A DNA stretch of 64,000 nt. It comes from an uncultured Eggerthellaceae bacterium. Its GTDB lineage: Bacteria; Actinomycetota; Coriobacteriia; Coriobacteriales; Eggerthellaceae. A model generated the notes under the pieces. That model did no database searches, was not told the DNA's origin, and was given only the letters and a program-made list of their open reading frames with translations. Shown piece after piece: positions 1 through 9,880 of the stretch (position 1 is its first letter; each line of letters starts with the position of its first letter). The DNA is taken from contig CAJUSF010000031.1 of the NCBI GenBank assembly GCA_910588945.1, forward strand, positions 62,001 to 126,000. The letters are read 5' to 3'. Position numbers and translations under genes: made by a program.

Positions 1-1
1 C

Positions 2-1324
2 GATCTCAAAGGTCGTTCGTGTGCGCTTATCGCTGCTCTAACGGGCAACATCGGGCAGCTTGGCGGAGGCATCTCTACATATGTGGGTCAATACAAGACG
101 AGATTCAATACAGCCTCTTGGTTCCTTCCGCCCAAGCTTAACAAGAAATCCACGTGTTTTAACTATGCCGTTACTGGTAGAACTGACACTATGACGGCAA
201 CATTCCCGAAATCGGGGATCAAGGCGTTTGTTATCGGCTGGGGAAACCCGTTTGAGCAACACGATGTTGACAACTGGCTTCGTCGTGCACGCGAAGACGG
301 TGAGATTGAGTGCGTGGTAGTGCTTGATTTTCAGCACACTAAGACGGTGGACTACAGCGATGTCACATTGCCGAGTACCTCATGGTATGAGAAGCTCGAA
401 TTGACCACGACACCTCTTCATCCTTACGTTCAGATTCAGCAGCGCATGGTGGATCCTCCGGGCGAAGCGCGTGATGAGATCTGGATCTGCAAGGAACTTG
501 CTTGCAGGCTGAATCCGGACCTTGCCGATCAGTGGCCGGTATTCGATGCGGATCGCTCGCAGGAGGTATCTGAGGATGTCTGCACGTTGTTACTGGAAAA
601 GGGTGGATTTCCCGTCGAGCATATAACGCTCGAGGAGCTTCGCGAGGGCCCAGCAAAGCTTGCGCACGAGAATCCGGGCGAGAAGAAGATTCCGTTTTGG
701 AGTCAGATTCATGAAGGTAAGCCTTTCCCGACGCTGTCGCGCCCAAATGCTATAGAAGTCACAGCCAAATTCGTGAAATCCGGTCGTATTGAGTTTTACC
801 GCGATGAGGATACGTTTCTTGAGCTTGAAGAGCAGCTTCCCTGCTACAAGCCGGCCTTTGAGGATACCGAATACAAAGCTGATCCCGAGGCACGCGAGAA
901 ATATCCATATGCCTACATCACGCGCAACAGTGTTTTCCGCGTACATTCGACTTACGTGAACAATCCGTTCATGCTTGAACTTCAAGATGAGATGCCCAAG
1001 GTTTGGATGAATCCGGAGGATGCGAAATCATCAGGAGTGGACGCGGGTGATATCGTTGAGGTATACAACTCGCGCGGTAAGGTTCAAGGCGCGCTCATCG
1101 TTGATACGGGTATGCATACCGGTCAGGTTATCTTCGATCAGGGTTGGTGGAGCCGCTACACAGGGGATGAAAGCTATAACTCGCTGATCTATCCGTGGAT
1201 CAATCCGACGAACGAGGTTTACTACGTCTCGAGCGTCTGGTCGCCGAACATGGCTTGGAATGAATGCGTCTGCAACGTAAGGCTCTTGGAAAAGGGCGGT
1301 GCATTTAAGGAGGTGATGTCATGA
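2..1324 (+). CDS. Molybdopterin oxidoreductase catalytic subunit, DMSO reductase family (C-terminal part; start outside window)
   Basis: This is the end of a large molybdenum bis-MGD enzyme of the DMSO reductase superfamily, the catalytic subunit of an anaerobic respiratory complex. The frame is open from base 2, and the first residues (GNIGQLGGGIST) match the conserved stretch before the last third of this family, so the N-terminal Fe-S and Mo-binding parts lie upstream of the window. The last ~120 residues look like the molybdopterin-dinucleotide-binding domain, with RNSVFRVHSTYVNNPF and DIVEVYNSRG. The stop codon overlaps the next start (ATGA), so it is translationally coupled to the Fe-S subunit. 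Substrate (DMSO, TMAO, polysulfide, an aromatic compound or another acceptor) cannot be told from this fragment. Confidence 0.93.
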   Translation, partial: DLKGRSCALIAALTGNIGQLGGGISTYVGQYKTRFNTASWFLPPKLNKKSTCFNYAVTGRTDTMTATFPKSGIKAFVIGWGNPFEQHDVDNWLRRAREDGEIECVVVLDFQHTKTVDYSDVTLPSTSWYEKLELTTTPLHPYVQIQQRMVDPPGEARDEIWICKELACRLNPDLADQWPVFDADRSQEVSEDVCTLLLEKGGFPVEHITLEELREGPAKLAHENPGEKKIPFWSQIHEGKPFPTLSRPNAIEVTAKFVKSGRIEFYRDEDTFLELEEQLPCYKPAFEDTEYKADPEAREKYPYAYITRNSVFRVHSTYVNNPFMLELQDEMPKVWMNPEDAKSSGVDAGDIVEVYNSRGKVQGALIVDTGMHTGQVIFDQGWWSRYTGDESYNSLIYPWINPTNEVYYVSSVWSPNMAWNECVCNVRLLEKGGAFKEVMS

Positions 1325-2073
1325 GGTACGCGATGGCAATAGACCTCAATCGCTGCATCGGTTGCAAGACGTGCGCTGTGGTCTGCAAGAATCACAATGC
1401 GGAGCCTGAAGGGATCTGGTGGAATCGCGTGTTCTCATCAGGCGCGCCGAACTACGCTACATCTATTGAGGTGGATGGCGGTCCGAGGATGGAGTTTACG
1501 CCTGTGAGCTGCCAACAGTGCGATGATGCGCCGTGTCAGACAGTGTGTCCGACGGGAGCCACCTATACCGATGAGAATGGTGTCGTTCTCGTAGACTATG
1601 AGCGCTGCATAGGATGTAGGTACTGTATGACGGCCTGTCCGTACAATGTGCGTCAGTTCAATTGGCAAAAGCCCGAGGGCATTCCCGGCGATGATGGAAC
1701 CTATACATATGGTTATCCTGCCGATGTGCGCCAAGACGGCAAGCTGGTTTACACTCCTAAGCGCCCTGAGGGCGTTGTAGAGAAGTGTACGTTCTGCGTT
1801 CAATATACGCAAGACGGTGGCATCCCGGCATGCTGTGCGGACTGTCCGGCCAACGCGCGCATCTTTGGTGACATAGACGACCCAGATTCGGAGATCTCCA
1901 AGTATATCGCCGATAAAGAGACGTTCGTTCTGGGCGAGGAGTACAACACGCATCCGAAGGTCATCTATATAAAGTCGAAGCGTGAATCGAGCAATCATTC
2001 CGGCTCAGGCGGCAAGGAAGCTGCTAAGGAAGCAGGCATGAGTACCTCAGGCAACGAGAAGGCAGGTGCATGA
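1321..2073 (+). CDS. Four-cluster [4Fe-4S] electron-transfer subunit, DmsB/NrfC-like
   Basis: A 250-residue ferredoxin-type subunit that should pass electrons from the membrane subunit to the Mo-catalytic subunit. Four Cys-rich groups are visible: CIGCKTCAVVC (from residue 12), CQQCDDAPCQTVCP, CIGCRYCMTACP, and CTFC followed by CCADCP. This is the DmsB/PsrB/NrfC pattern for four [4Fe-4S] clusters. It overlaps the catalytic gene by 4 nt and the membrane subunit by 4 nt, so the three form one operon. The tail after about residue 220 is a low-complexity Ser/Gly/Lys/Glu stretch that is not part of the core fold. The protein has no signal peptide of its own; family members are usually exported as a complex with a Tat-signal catalytic subunit, whose N-terminus is not visible here. 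Confidence 0.93.
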   Translation: MRYAMAIDLNRCIGCKTCAVVCKNHNAEPEGIWWNRVFSSGAPNYATSIEVDGGPRMEFTPVSCQQCDDAPCQTVCPTGATYTDENGVVLVDYERCIGCRYCMTACPYNVRQFNWQKPEGIPGDDGTYTYGYPADVRQDGKLVYTPKRPEGVVEKCTFCVQYTQDGGIPACCADCPANARIFGDIDDPDSEISKYIADKETFVLGEEYNTHPKVIYIKSKRESSNHSGSGGKEAAKEAGMSTSGNEKAGA

Positions 2074-3248
2074 TGAAGAACTTTATCATCCAAAACAAAG
2101 GCGCGGCGCTCATCGCGTGTCTGGTATGCATCGTTGCCGGTCTTATAGCTTGGGGATGCATGATCGGTATGGGTCTTCTCGAGACCACCGATATGAGCAA
2201 TATCTTCAACTGGGGTCTACTGATCGCGATGTTCGCGTTTCTGGTGGGCTTCGGCGCGGGCTGTCAGATCGTGTCGAGCTGGATTGTTATCACGAACAAA
2301 GAAGAGCTGATGCCCTATCTTCCCATTTGCCAAGCGATCTCGCTCGGTGGTGTTATCGGTGCAGCTGTCGCCATCATGGCCGATCTCGGTCATCCGTGGC
2401 ATATCCTGTCGATGTTCACTTCGCCTAATATCGCATCGCCTCTTGTTTGGGACATGATCGCGCTCACGGCATTCATCGTAGTGTCGCTTGTATGCCTGAT
2501 AGCGATCGGACGAAGATGGGCGAGCCAGCGCATATGGATGTGGGTTGGACTTGTATGTGCGCTGGTGCTTCAAGTTGTAGAGGGGATGCTGTTTGCCACG
2601 ATGACATCACGCGCTTGGTGGCATAGCTTCATCATGCCGATCGACTTCGTGATCGTGGCTGTCATTTGCGGGCTCACCATCATGTGCATCATAAGTGCTG
2701 CATCGAAGCGCCAAGGTTCGCTTGAAGCGGCGAAGGAGTTCGCGAAGCTCATGTTCATATTCGTCATCATCCATGTGTGCCTGTCGCTTATTGAAGTGGC
2801 CACCCTTGCATTCGAATCGACTCCAGGCGCATCGATGGCGCTCAGTCTTATAGGCAGCTATGTAGTGCTCTATATATTGGAGCTGGGTCTTGCGCTTGGT
2901 GCGGTGATCGTGCTGCGTATGAAGATCGATAAGGCCACGAAGCGAATGGTTATCATCTGTGCGTCGCTTGTGGTTGTAGCTATGTTCGCACATAGATTGA
3001 TGCTGCTCTATCCGGCGATGGGTGCGGGTACTCTGTTCACGCAGCTGTCAAACGAAGCGTCTCCTTATTGGCTCTACCCGACATCGACAGGCTTCATGGC
3101 GAGCGCCAAGGAAACCTTTGCGCTCACGCAGGCCTACATTCCGTCGTTCGCTGAGTGGGTAAGCTTGCTTATGCCGCTAGGCTTTGCGGGGCTGATCGCG
3201 ATTATAGGGTCGAACGTGGTCGATGCGTGGCTTGATGTTAAGGATTAG
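2070..3248 (+). CDS. Integral membrane anchor subunit, NrfD/DmsC-like
   Basis: A 392-residue polytopic membrane protein with about ten hydrophobic segments, the third cistron of the molybdoenzyme operon (start overlaps the Fe-S subunit stop by 4 nt). By position and profile it is the quinol-oxidising membrane anchor of a DmsABC/PsrABC-type complex. The N-terminal segment, with two Gly-rich transmembrane helices and a short loop, resembles NrfD/PsrC proteins more than E. coli DmsC, but the two families are hard to separate by eye. No haem-ligand pattern stands out. Together with the preceding genes it indicates quinol-linked anaerobic respiration at the cytoplasmic membrane. Confidence 0.85.
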   Translation: MMKNFIIQNKGAALIACLVCIVAGLIAWGCMIGMGLLETTDMSNIFNWGLLIAMFAFLVGFGAGCQIVSSWIVITNKEELMPYLPICQAISLGGVIGAAVAIMADLGHPWHILSMFTSPNIASPLVWDMIALTAFIVVSLVCLIAIGRRWASQRIWMWVGLVCALVLQVVEGMLFATMTSRAWWHSFIMPIDFVIVAVICGLTIMCIISAASKRQGSLEAAKEFAKLMFIFVIIHVCLSLIEVATLAFESTPGASMALSLIGSYVVLYILELGLALGAVIVLRMKIDKATKRMVIICASLVVVAMFAHRLMLLYPAMGAGTLFTQLSNEASPYWLYPTSTGFMASAKETFALTQAYIPSFAEWVSLLMPLGFAGLIAIIGSNVVDAWLDVKD

Positions 3249-3415
3249 CGTTTTGATGTTGGGTATCGAGATTTAACACTTGATGTCAGGCGTCCTTCTC
3301 GTTCTAGTTTCGGATCAGTAACGACGCTTCAACAATGAAAGGGCTGTTGGGAACAGTTCAAGGGTACAGGATAGAATCGAGTTAGCACTTCAAAGAAAAG
3401 AAAGGTGGCTTCAAA

Positions 3416-3583
3416 ATGATTGACACAAAGGACCAAGATGCACGTAAGGATCTCGAGCGCATCGAGCAGGAAGCTGTAGCAGAGGCCGAGGCATCAGTCG
3501 AGGATTTTGACGCGATGGGCGACGAGCAGGCTGCTGCAGAGGCTGCTGAGACAGCATTTGAATTCGAAGAGGCTCAGAAATAG
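3416..3583 (+). CDS. Small acidic protein downstream of the molybdoenzyme operon (55 aa)
   Basis: A short open frame starts with ATG at 3416, preceded by a purine-rich ribosome-binding stretch (AAAGGTGG), and ends with TAG at 3581-3583. The product is very acidic and alanine-rich, with many Glu and Asp residues, almost no hydrophobic core and no Cys. It is likely helical or disordered. It sits 167 nt after the membrane subunit and just before a hairpin at 3632-3657, so it may be the last gene of the transcript or a separate small transcript. Codon use resembles its neighbours. I do not recognise the family and assign no function. Confidence 0.55.
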   Translation: MIDTKDQDARKDLERIEQEAVAEAEASVEDFDAMGDEQAAAEAAETAFEFEEAQK

Positions 3584-3631
3584 AGCACAGATGATGAGCA
3601 TATCGCATTCATGTGCATAGCGAATGCAGAT

Positions 3632-3657
3632 CAAAGGGGCGCATTAGCGCCCCTTTG
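3632..3657. terminator. Perfect GC-rich hairpin, likely transcription terminator
   Basis: An 11-bp perfect stem (CAAAGGGGCGC / GCGCCCCTTTG) with an ATTA loop lies after the small acidic gene and before the end of the convergent ABC exporter gene. The downstream strand is T-rich only inside the stem, so termination strength is uncertain. Confidence 0.7.
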
Positions 3658-3771
3658 GTGTTAGTAGGAGAGATGTTTCGGATCGCTCATTTCCAAGTTC
3701 AGGCGACATCGGAGATGTCATCCGAGCCGGTGTATGTTTTCCTGTCCTGCTTGCGCGATATGACGTTTTTA

Positions 3772-6700
3772 CTATTCGCTTCTGAGTGCCTCGACAGGAT
3801 CCTTTCTGCTTGCTGAGCTTGCCGGGATCAAGCCTGCGATGAAGGACAGGAACACGCTGATGATGATCAGTATGAGTCCAGCCATCCAAGGTAGGCTCGC
3901 TACGTTTGGAACATCGAAAAGCGCGTAGACGATGGCGCTTGCCGGAATGCAGCAAAGCGCCGTTATCCCCACGCCAAGCACGCCCGAGATCAGTCCCTCA
4001 ATCACCGTTTCTGCGTTGAATATCTGGGAAATGTTGCGCTTTGATGCGCCGATGGCGCGCAGGATTCCGATCTCTTTCTTGCGCTCGAGCACGCTGATAT
4101 AGGTGATGACACCGATCATGATTGAGCTGACGATCAAAGAGATGGACACGAAGGCGATGAGCACGTAGCTGATCATGTCAATGATGGTGGTGACGCTGCT
4201 CATGAGCGCGCCCACTATATCGGTATAGGTGATGGCCTTCGATTCCTGTCCTGTTGAATTCATCTCATCGTTATACGCATCCAGAATGTCGATGACACCT
4301 TGCTTGGCTTCGAAGTCCTTTGCGAAGATGTCTATCTCGTAGGGTTTTTCCATCTGCGCATAATCTAACTTTGCCAAGTTGTTGTCAAACGATGCCTCTT
4401 CTGGTGTCATCATGGACATGATGAGCTCCGTCAACTCTTCTTCGCTCATGTCGAAGCTAAATGCTTGCTTGAATGCTTCTTCATCAATACTCATGGCGCT
4501 TGACATGCTCGATGCTAGACCACCCATGGCCTTTGTGAGCGCCGCTGTGATAGCCTGCTGCATTTGGGAGCTCAAGGCGGTCATGGTCTGGGTCATATAG
4601 TCGGACATATATTGTTGTATGTAGGCTTGCATGGCTGCCATTTGCTGTTCTTGGGCATCAGCCATAGCATCGGCATATTGCTTCATGATGGCCTGAGCTG
4701 AGGGTTGGGTAAGATAGCTTTGGATGGAGGCTTGGATGCTATCTGGGTCAGCCGGGTTTGGCGCTGGTTTTAACGCACCCTCTCCCAATAAACGCATGTA
4801 ATCTCCAAGCATGGCAGAGATCATCTGCGCTGTTGCCTGCGTGCTCGCATCGGTACCACCAGTACCGCCTGAACCAGATCCCTCGCCGCTTCCACCGCCT
4901 AAGGCGCTTGGGTCGAATGGCGGTGGCGCAGGTAAACTGGATGAATCAAAGTTGATATCCAAACCGGACAGGTCGAGTTTCATCTTGCTCTCGTCGAACT
5001 TGAACGCCGCAGAAAGTGCATCTGTGTCAATGGTAAAGAGGTTTTCCATACCAAAGTCGTCTTCGCTGTTGCCATCTTCGGTCTCCTCGGCGAAGGTTTT
5101 TCCATTGAAGACATCCACTGACGGTTCGGCTAGCTGATCCTTCACGATCTGGGTCTGTCCTGCCATCTCGATCAGATGATCTGTTAGTGCTGGCGTGTAG
5201 TAGATGCCTGAGCTCATCATGGTGGAGTTGCCGTCATCCTTAGGCTGAATGATGCCTGAAATGACCAGATCCTCGCTGTTCGCGATGACGCCCTTCATAT
5301 ATTCTTCGTCACCTGATTTATCCACCCAAACGCCAAACTCCTCGTCGTACTGGTAGAAGTCGGCCGAGCATACGAGTTTTAGCTTTAAGTCCAAGAAGTC
5401 CCGATAGGTGAACTTTTCATCATCGTCGATCTCGGTGGTGAATTCCTCTTCATTGACAAATGCTCGAACCATCTCGTCCATGACCGCACGATCTCGTAGT
5501 CCTAAGATGTAGAGCAGAAAATCGCTCACAGATCCGTTGTGGGTCAACACGAGCACGCATTCGTTGGGTTTTTCCGGCCAGTGGCCTGCCTTGACATCGT
5601 AGCCTTCTTTGGCCATATCTACTGTGCCCATCATCTGTGCGAACATATCGGTGCTCATCATTTGGGACATGATGCCGCTTGATGACATGCCCGATCCGAT
5701 GCCCATCGAGGCAAATGTTGTGTCCGGGTTCACCTGCGTGACGCCATCGGATGTGTCTGCCAGAAAGACGTTGGCCACCACATTGTATTTGTATTCGATA
5801 TCATTCACATACTGATCTATGCCGCTATCGCCGCTTTCGAGGAATTCCTTCAGCGATGCCAGATCATTCGATCCCACGCTGTCGAACATGCGCCCCATGA
5901 TGGCCGCCTCGTTCACCACTGTATCATCACCCGAATCCGCTGCTGCGCCATCTTCGGTGCCGTCATCAGTGGTGGCGCCCATTCCCATGGTGGATACCAT
6001 CATGGAGGTCATGTCGAATCCGGTGGAGGTGATCTGGAGCGGATAGGAGGACAAGGTTTCCTCTTCGACGCTGGCTATATAGTTGTTGACGCCGTTTGCA
6101 AGCGACAGGATAGCTGCGATGCCGATGATGCCGATCGACCCCGCAAAGGCCGTCATGATGGTGCGACCTTTCTTGGTCATGAGGTTGTTGAATGAAAGCG
6201 ACAGCGCCGTTAGAAAACTCATGGAGGTGCGGCGGATCTTTTTCTTTGACTTGCGGATTTCTGAAGCGGTAGGTGCGAAGGGGTCTGTGTCGTCTGTGAT
6301 GTGTCCATCGGCTAAGTTCACGATGCGCGTTGCATACTGTTCAGCCAGTTCAGGGTTGTGCGTAACCATGATGACTAGGCGATCGTTGGCGATCTCTGTG
6401 AGAAGATCCATGATCTGCACGGACGTTTTGGAATCGAGCGCGCCGGTGGGTTCATCAGCAAGAAGAATCTCAGGGTCGTTGACGAGCGCGCGTGCGATAG
6501 CGACGCGCTGCATCTGCCCGCCAGAGAGCTGGCTGGGCTTCTTGTTTATGTGATCAGCGAGCCCCACGCGACGCAGTTCGGCGATGGCGCGTTCGCGGCG
6601 CTCTTCATGGCTGACGCCTGAGAGGGTCAAAGCAAGCTCGACATTTGCAAGCACGCTTTGGTGAGGTATTAGGTTGTAACTTTGAAAAACGAAGCCGATG

Positions 6701-6951
6701 CGGTTGTTGCGGAAGGTATCCCAGTCGCGGTCGGTGTAGTCTTTGGTCGAGATGCCGTCGATCACGAGGTCGCCTGAATCGTAATGGTCGAGCCCGCCGA
6801 TGATGTTGAGCATGGTGGTCTTGCCCGACCCCGACGGACCTAGTATCGCTGCAAATTCGTTGTCGCGGAAATTGATCGATACACCGTCTAGTGCAACCTG
6901 TGTGAAATCGCCTGTGGTATATGACTTATAGATATCTTTGAGCTGAAGCAT
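3772..6951 (-). CDS. ABC exporter with fused ATPase and FtsX/MacB-type permease and a very long extracellular loop
   Basis: A 1059-residue protein. Residues 1-230 are an ABC ATPase of the MacB/LolD type: Walker [10 protein letters not shown] at 38-46, Q-loop Gln90, signature LSGGQ at 142-146, Walker B ILLADEP at 162-168. A first membrane helix follows at about 265-285, then an external region of roughly 620 residues, then three membrane helices in the last ~150 residues with the FtsX motif [15 protein letters not shown]. The external region contains a Gly/Ser linker and an unusual Met/Gln/Ala-rich stretch. Members of this family export peptides or antimicrobials or act in envelope stress; the substrate cannot be read from sequence. 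It is a single-gene unit; the WYL regulator gene lies immediately upstream on the same strand, 74 bp away. Confidence 0.9.
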   Translation of the reverse strand: MLQLKDIYKSYTTGDFTQVALDGVSINFRDNEFAAILGPSGSGKTTMLNIIGGLDHYDSGDLVIDGISTKDYTDRDWDTFRNNRIGFVFQSYNLIPHQSVLANVELALTLSGVSHEERRERAIAELRRVGLADHINKKPSQLSGGQMQRVAIARALVNDPEILLADEPTGALDSKTSVQIMDLLTEIANDRLVIMVTHNPELAEQYATRIVNLADGHITDDTDPFAPTASEIRKSKKKIRRTSMSFLTALSLSFNNLMTKKGRTIMTAFAGSIGIIGIAAILSLANGVNNYIASVEEETLSSYPLQITSTGFDMTSMMVSTMGMGATTDDGTEDGAAADSGDDTVVNEAAIMGRMFDSVGSNDLASLKEFLESGDSGIDQYVNDIEYKYNVVANVFLADTSDGVTQVNPDTTFASMGIGSGMSSSGIMSQMMSTDMFAQMMGTVDMAKEGYDVKAGHWPEKPNECVLVLTHNGSVSDFLLYILGLRDRAVMDEMVRAFVNEEEFTTEIDDDEKFTYRDFLDLKLKLVCSADFYQYDEEFGVWVDKSGDEEYMKGVIANSEDLVISGIIQPKDDGNSTMMSSGIYYTPALTDHLIEMAGQTQIVKDQLAEPSVDVFNGKTFAEETEDGNSEDDFGMENLFTIDTDALSAAFKFDESKMKLDLSGLDINFDSSSLPAPPPFDPSALGGGSGEGSGSGGTGGTDASTQATAQMISAMLGDYMRLLGEGALKPAPNPADPDSIQASIQSYLTQPSAQAIMKQYADAMADAQEQQMAAMQAYIQQYMSDYMTQTMTALSSQMQQAITAALTKAMGGLASSMSSAMSIDEEAFKQAFSFDMSEEELTELIMSMMTPEEASFDNNLAKLDYAQMEKPYEIDIFAKDFEAKQGVIDILDAYNDEMNSTGQESKAITYTDIVGALMSSVTTIIDMISYVLIAFVSISLIVSSIMIGVITYISVLERKKEIGILRAIGASKRNISQIFNAETVIEGLISGVLGVGITALCCIPASAIVYALFDVPNVASLPWMAGLILIIISVFLSFIAGLIPASSASRKDPVEALRSE

Positions 6952-7025
6952 TTGATTATCCGTCCTGAATAGGCCACGATCGTTTTTAACAGCCTATTCT
7001 ACAACTATAACGGACCTGTCGGATA

Positions 7026-8045
7026 TCAAATATTTTCCAGTATGCTCTCTATATGTGTGCGATAGCGCTCCACGACCCTTTTTGGAGCCATTATCCGCAC
7101 GTCGCCTGCAAATTGCGCGATCTTGCCGAAGAACACAGGTGACGGTGCTACCTTTACGCTCATCTTCGCCCATTGATCGTTAGGAATATCTTCGCTAAAG
7201 GAGGATGTCGATTCGGGCTCATAGGGGGAAGATGTGGTGTCGTCCTTGCCGAACAGATCGACGATGCTGCTCACCAGCTTCTCTTTCACGAGAAGCGTCA
7301 CGCGCACAGGTTGCTCATCGAACATTCCCGGCGTTCGACGCTCGTAGCTGGCTATGTCGAAGTCGGCCGGCAGCCTATGCGCGCAAGGCGACTTTTCTAG
7401 CACCAGCACGCCTTCCATCCTGTCCACGCGATAGATCTTCACGTTGTCATAGGAGTTATCATCGTAGACGCCGAGGTAGTAGCGCTCGTCGGTGTAGATC
7501 AGGAAAAGCGGCGTCTTTATGCGGAGCTCTTCGCCCTCGCTTAAAGTGGGCACAGAGTCCATCTTCGAATTCAGCCTAACGTATCTAAAGGAGATGTCGC
7601 GCTTGTCGGCGATGGCGTGCTGTATCTTGTCAAGCGCATCGAATACTGAATCGTTTTGAACCTTCACGCGCCCGCTAACGTGGATCTGCGAGCAAAGGTC
7701 CTTCGCTTGATCGTTGGATACGAGCGATCTGAGTTTGGAGATAAGGGCCTCGGAGTTGGCTTGTGTGATGGATCTCGAGCTTTGGACGGCATCGATGAGC
7801 AGCATTAGCTCCGAGCGTTCAAAGAGCCTGTCGGAGAGATAGTACTGGACAGGGCGCTTGGCGATCTTGCCCACCGTGAAACCGAACTCATTCAAGGCGG
7901 CGATATCCCGATAGAGAGCTTTTCGTTCGGATGTGATGCCAAACCCGGCAAGGCGTGTCTGAATCTCGGGAAGCGAAAGGCCGTGACACTCGTCCGTTTC
8001 CTCGTAGAGGATCTTCATCAGGTATAGCAACCGGGGTTTTGACAC
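7026..8045 (-). CDS. WYL-domain transcriptional regulator with N-terminal HTH
   Basis: A DNA-binding regulator. The N-terminal ~70 residues form a winged helix (LSLPEIQTRLAGFG then ERKALYRDIAALNE), and the centre and C-terminus form a WYL domain (FLIYTDERYYLGVYDD). WYL proteins bind small ligands or nucleic acid and often control stress or transport genes. The frame is open further upstream to 8189, but I chose the GTG at 8045, which begins VSKPRLLYL as in relatives and has AAGGA about 13 nt before it; an internal ATG at MKILYEE is a less likely alternative. It lies directly upstream of, and on the same strand as, the ABC exporter (74 bp apart), so it may be co-transcribed with or control it; this is inference. 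Confidence 0.85.
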   Translation of the reverse strand: MSKPRLLYLMKILYEETDECHGLSLPEIQTRLAGFGITSERKALYRDIAALNEFGFTVGKIAKRPVQYYLSDRLFERSELMLLIDAVQSSRSITQANSEALISKLRSLVSNDQAKDLCSQIHVSGRVKVQNDSVFDALDKIQHAIADKRDISFRYVRLNSKMDSVPTLSEGEELRIKTPLFLIYTDERYYLGVYDDNSYDNVKIYRVDRMEGVLVLEKSPCAHRLPADFDIASYERRTPGMFDEQPVRVTLLVKEKLVSSIVDLFGKDDTTSSPYEPESTSSFSEDIPNDQWAKMSVKVAPSPVFFGKIAQFAGDVRIMAPKRVVERYRTHIESILENI

Positions 8046-8329
8046 AGTGTTATTCACATCCTTGAGACTTTTCGATGATAAGAATCTTAAGCAAGAAGGC
8101 TGGTGCCGTAAAGATGGATGCTGTCCGGAGGTGACCGTTTCGTTAAATTTGGAAAACGAAGGGTGCCATCGCGGGCTTTTGTGCAACAATCTAGTCTTTG
8201 AGAAAAGCCGGATGAGCGGTGATCTGCTGCATCCGTTGATTGGGCAGCGAAGATGCGAAAGTCTTCATGCGCTGCGCTATATATGAAAGAAGCGGGCGTT
8301 TTGCCCTTGTCCATAGGAGAGGAGTGCCG

Positions 8330-9880
8330 ATGCTCATAGGGATACCAAAAGAGGTCAACGTCGGCGAGACCCGTGTTGCCGGGTCGCCTGAGACGGTGAA
8401 GAAGCTTTTGAAGCTCGGCTATGAGGTCTGCGTCGAGCGGGGAGCTGGTCGTTTGGCTAGTTTTCCGGACGAGGCATATGTGGAGGCCGGGGCGCGGATC
8501 GTAGATAAGGATGAGGTGTGGGCCTCTGATATCGTGGTGTGCGTGGATATGCCTACCGATTCTGAGCTTGCGCTCATGCACAGAGACGCGATGCTCATAA
8601 CGCGCATGCGCATGGAGGCCAATCCGGATCTGGTGGAGGTTTTCGCAAGTCGCGGACTTACAGCGCTTGCAATGGATGCAGCTCCTCGAATCTCACGCGC
8701 GCAGTCGCTCGATGTGCGATCGTCTATGGCTAATCTTTCCGGATACAAGGCGGTCATTGAGGCAGCCAATGCCTTCGGTCGCCTGTTCGGAGGGCAGATG
8801 ACGGCTGCGGGCAAGGTACCCCCGGCCAATGTGTATATCATCGGAGTCGGCGTGTCTGGCCTTGCTGCCATCGGTACTGCATCTTCGATGGGGGCGCAGG
8901 TCTATGCTACCGATGTGCGTCCGGAAGTGGCCGATCAAGTGGAGTCTTTGGGTGGAACATTCGTTGAGATCCCGGTTCGTCAGAAGTCGACGGATGGTTA
9001 TGCTAAGGAGATGACCGGAGACGAGCAAGCTCGTGTGCGCCAGGTATATGCCGAGCAGGCGGCGAAGTCCGACATCATCATCACCACCGCACAGGTCCCC
9101 GGACGTCCGAGCCCACTTCTTTTGGATGAAGAAGCGATAGCCGGAATGCGACCGGGGTCGGTGATTGTCGATCTGGGAGCGTCTGAGCTCGGGTCGAATA
9201 CGGCGCTCACCGTGCCTGATGAAATGATACGCACCGACAACGACGTCACGATCATCGGCTACAGGAATCTTCCCGACAAGCTGCCCGAACAGGCATCGCA
9301 GCTTTTCGGCAACAACGTTGTGAACCTGTTCAAGCTGCTGACGCCTCAAAAGGACGGCAAAGTTGTTCTCAATGAGGATGACGAGGTCATCCGAGCAATG
9401 ACGGTCTGCATCGACGGCAAGATAATGTGGCCGCCGCCTCCGGTGAATGTGAGCGCGGTGACGCCTGCGGCCGAGGAGGCCGAAGTTGCAAAAGCCAAGA
9501 CGCAAGCAGGTGAGCAGCAGGAGAGATCTGCGACAAAGGGGCTTTGGTGGAAGATTCTGCTCGGCATTTTGGGTATTGCGCTTATCTTGTGCGCACCATC
9601 TGAGATGCAAGGACATTTCGTCGTGTTCGAGCTGGCCATCGTGGTTGGCTTTTACGTCATCACCAGTGTTACGCATACGCTGCACACGCCACTCATGTCG
9701 GTTACGAACGCTATTTCGGGGATCATCATAGTAGGCGCGATATTGCAGATCGCAAGTCCTGATCCCTTGATACAGGCGCTTGCGTTCATTGCTATTGTGA
9801 TCGCTTCGATCAATATCTTTGGTGGGTTCCTCGTAACGAACCGAATGCTCAAGATGTTCCAGAGGAGCTCTGATGAATGA
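8330..9880 (+). CDS. pntA: NAD(P) transhydrogenase subunit alpha
   Basis: A 516-residue alpha subunit of the proton-translocating transhydrogenase, which moves hydride between NADH and NADP+ using the proton gradient. The N-terminal ~380 residues are the NAD(H)-binding alanine-dehydrogenase-like domain with the mobile [11 protein letters not shown] loop at 123-133 and the nucleotide motif GVGVSG at 172-177. Four membrane helices occupy about 425-510. Length matches E. coli PntA, so the soluble and membrane parts are fused here rather than split into PntAA/PntAB. I chose the ATG at 8330 because AGGAGAGG precedes it; a longer frame from 8240 lacks such a site. The stop overlaps pntB by 4 nt. 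Confidence 0.96.
   Translation: MLIGIPKEVNVGETRVAGSPETVKKLLKLGYEVCVERGAGRLASFPDEAYVEAGARIVDKDEVWASDIVVCVDMPTDSELALMHRDAMLITRMRMEANPDLVEVFASRGLTALAMDAAPRISRAQSLDVRSSMANLSGYKAVIEAANAFGRLFGGQMTAAGKVPPANVYIIGVGVSGLAAIGTASSMGAQVYATDVRPEVADQVESLGGTFVEIPVRQKSTDGYAKEMTGDEQARVRQVYAEQAAKSDIIITTAQVPGRPSPLLLDEEAIAGMRPGSVIVDLGASELGSNTALTVPDEMIRTDNDVTIIGYRNLPDKLPEQASQLFGNNVVNLFKLLTPQKDGKVVLNEDDEVIRAMTVCIDGKIMWPPPPVNVSAVTPAAEEAEVAKAKTQAGEQQERSATKGLWWKILLGILGIALILCAPSEMQGHFVVFELAIVVGFYVITSVTHTLHTPLMSVTNAISGIIIVGAILQIASPDPLIQALAFIAIVIASINIFGGFLVTNRMLKMFQRSSDE

Noticed and set aside
8693..9685. 330-residue minus-strand frame antisense to pntA
   Set aside because: Shadow of a clear pntA frame; His/Arg-rich composition and no motif.
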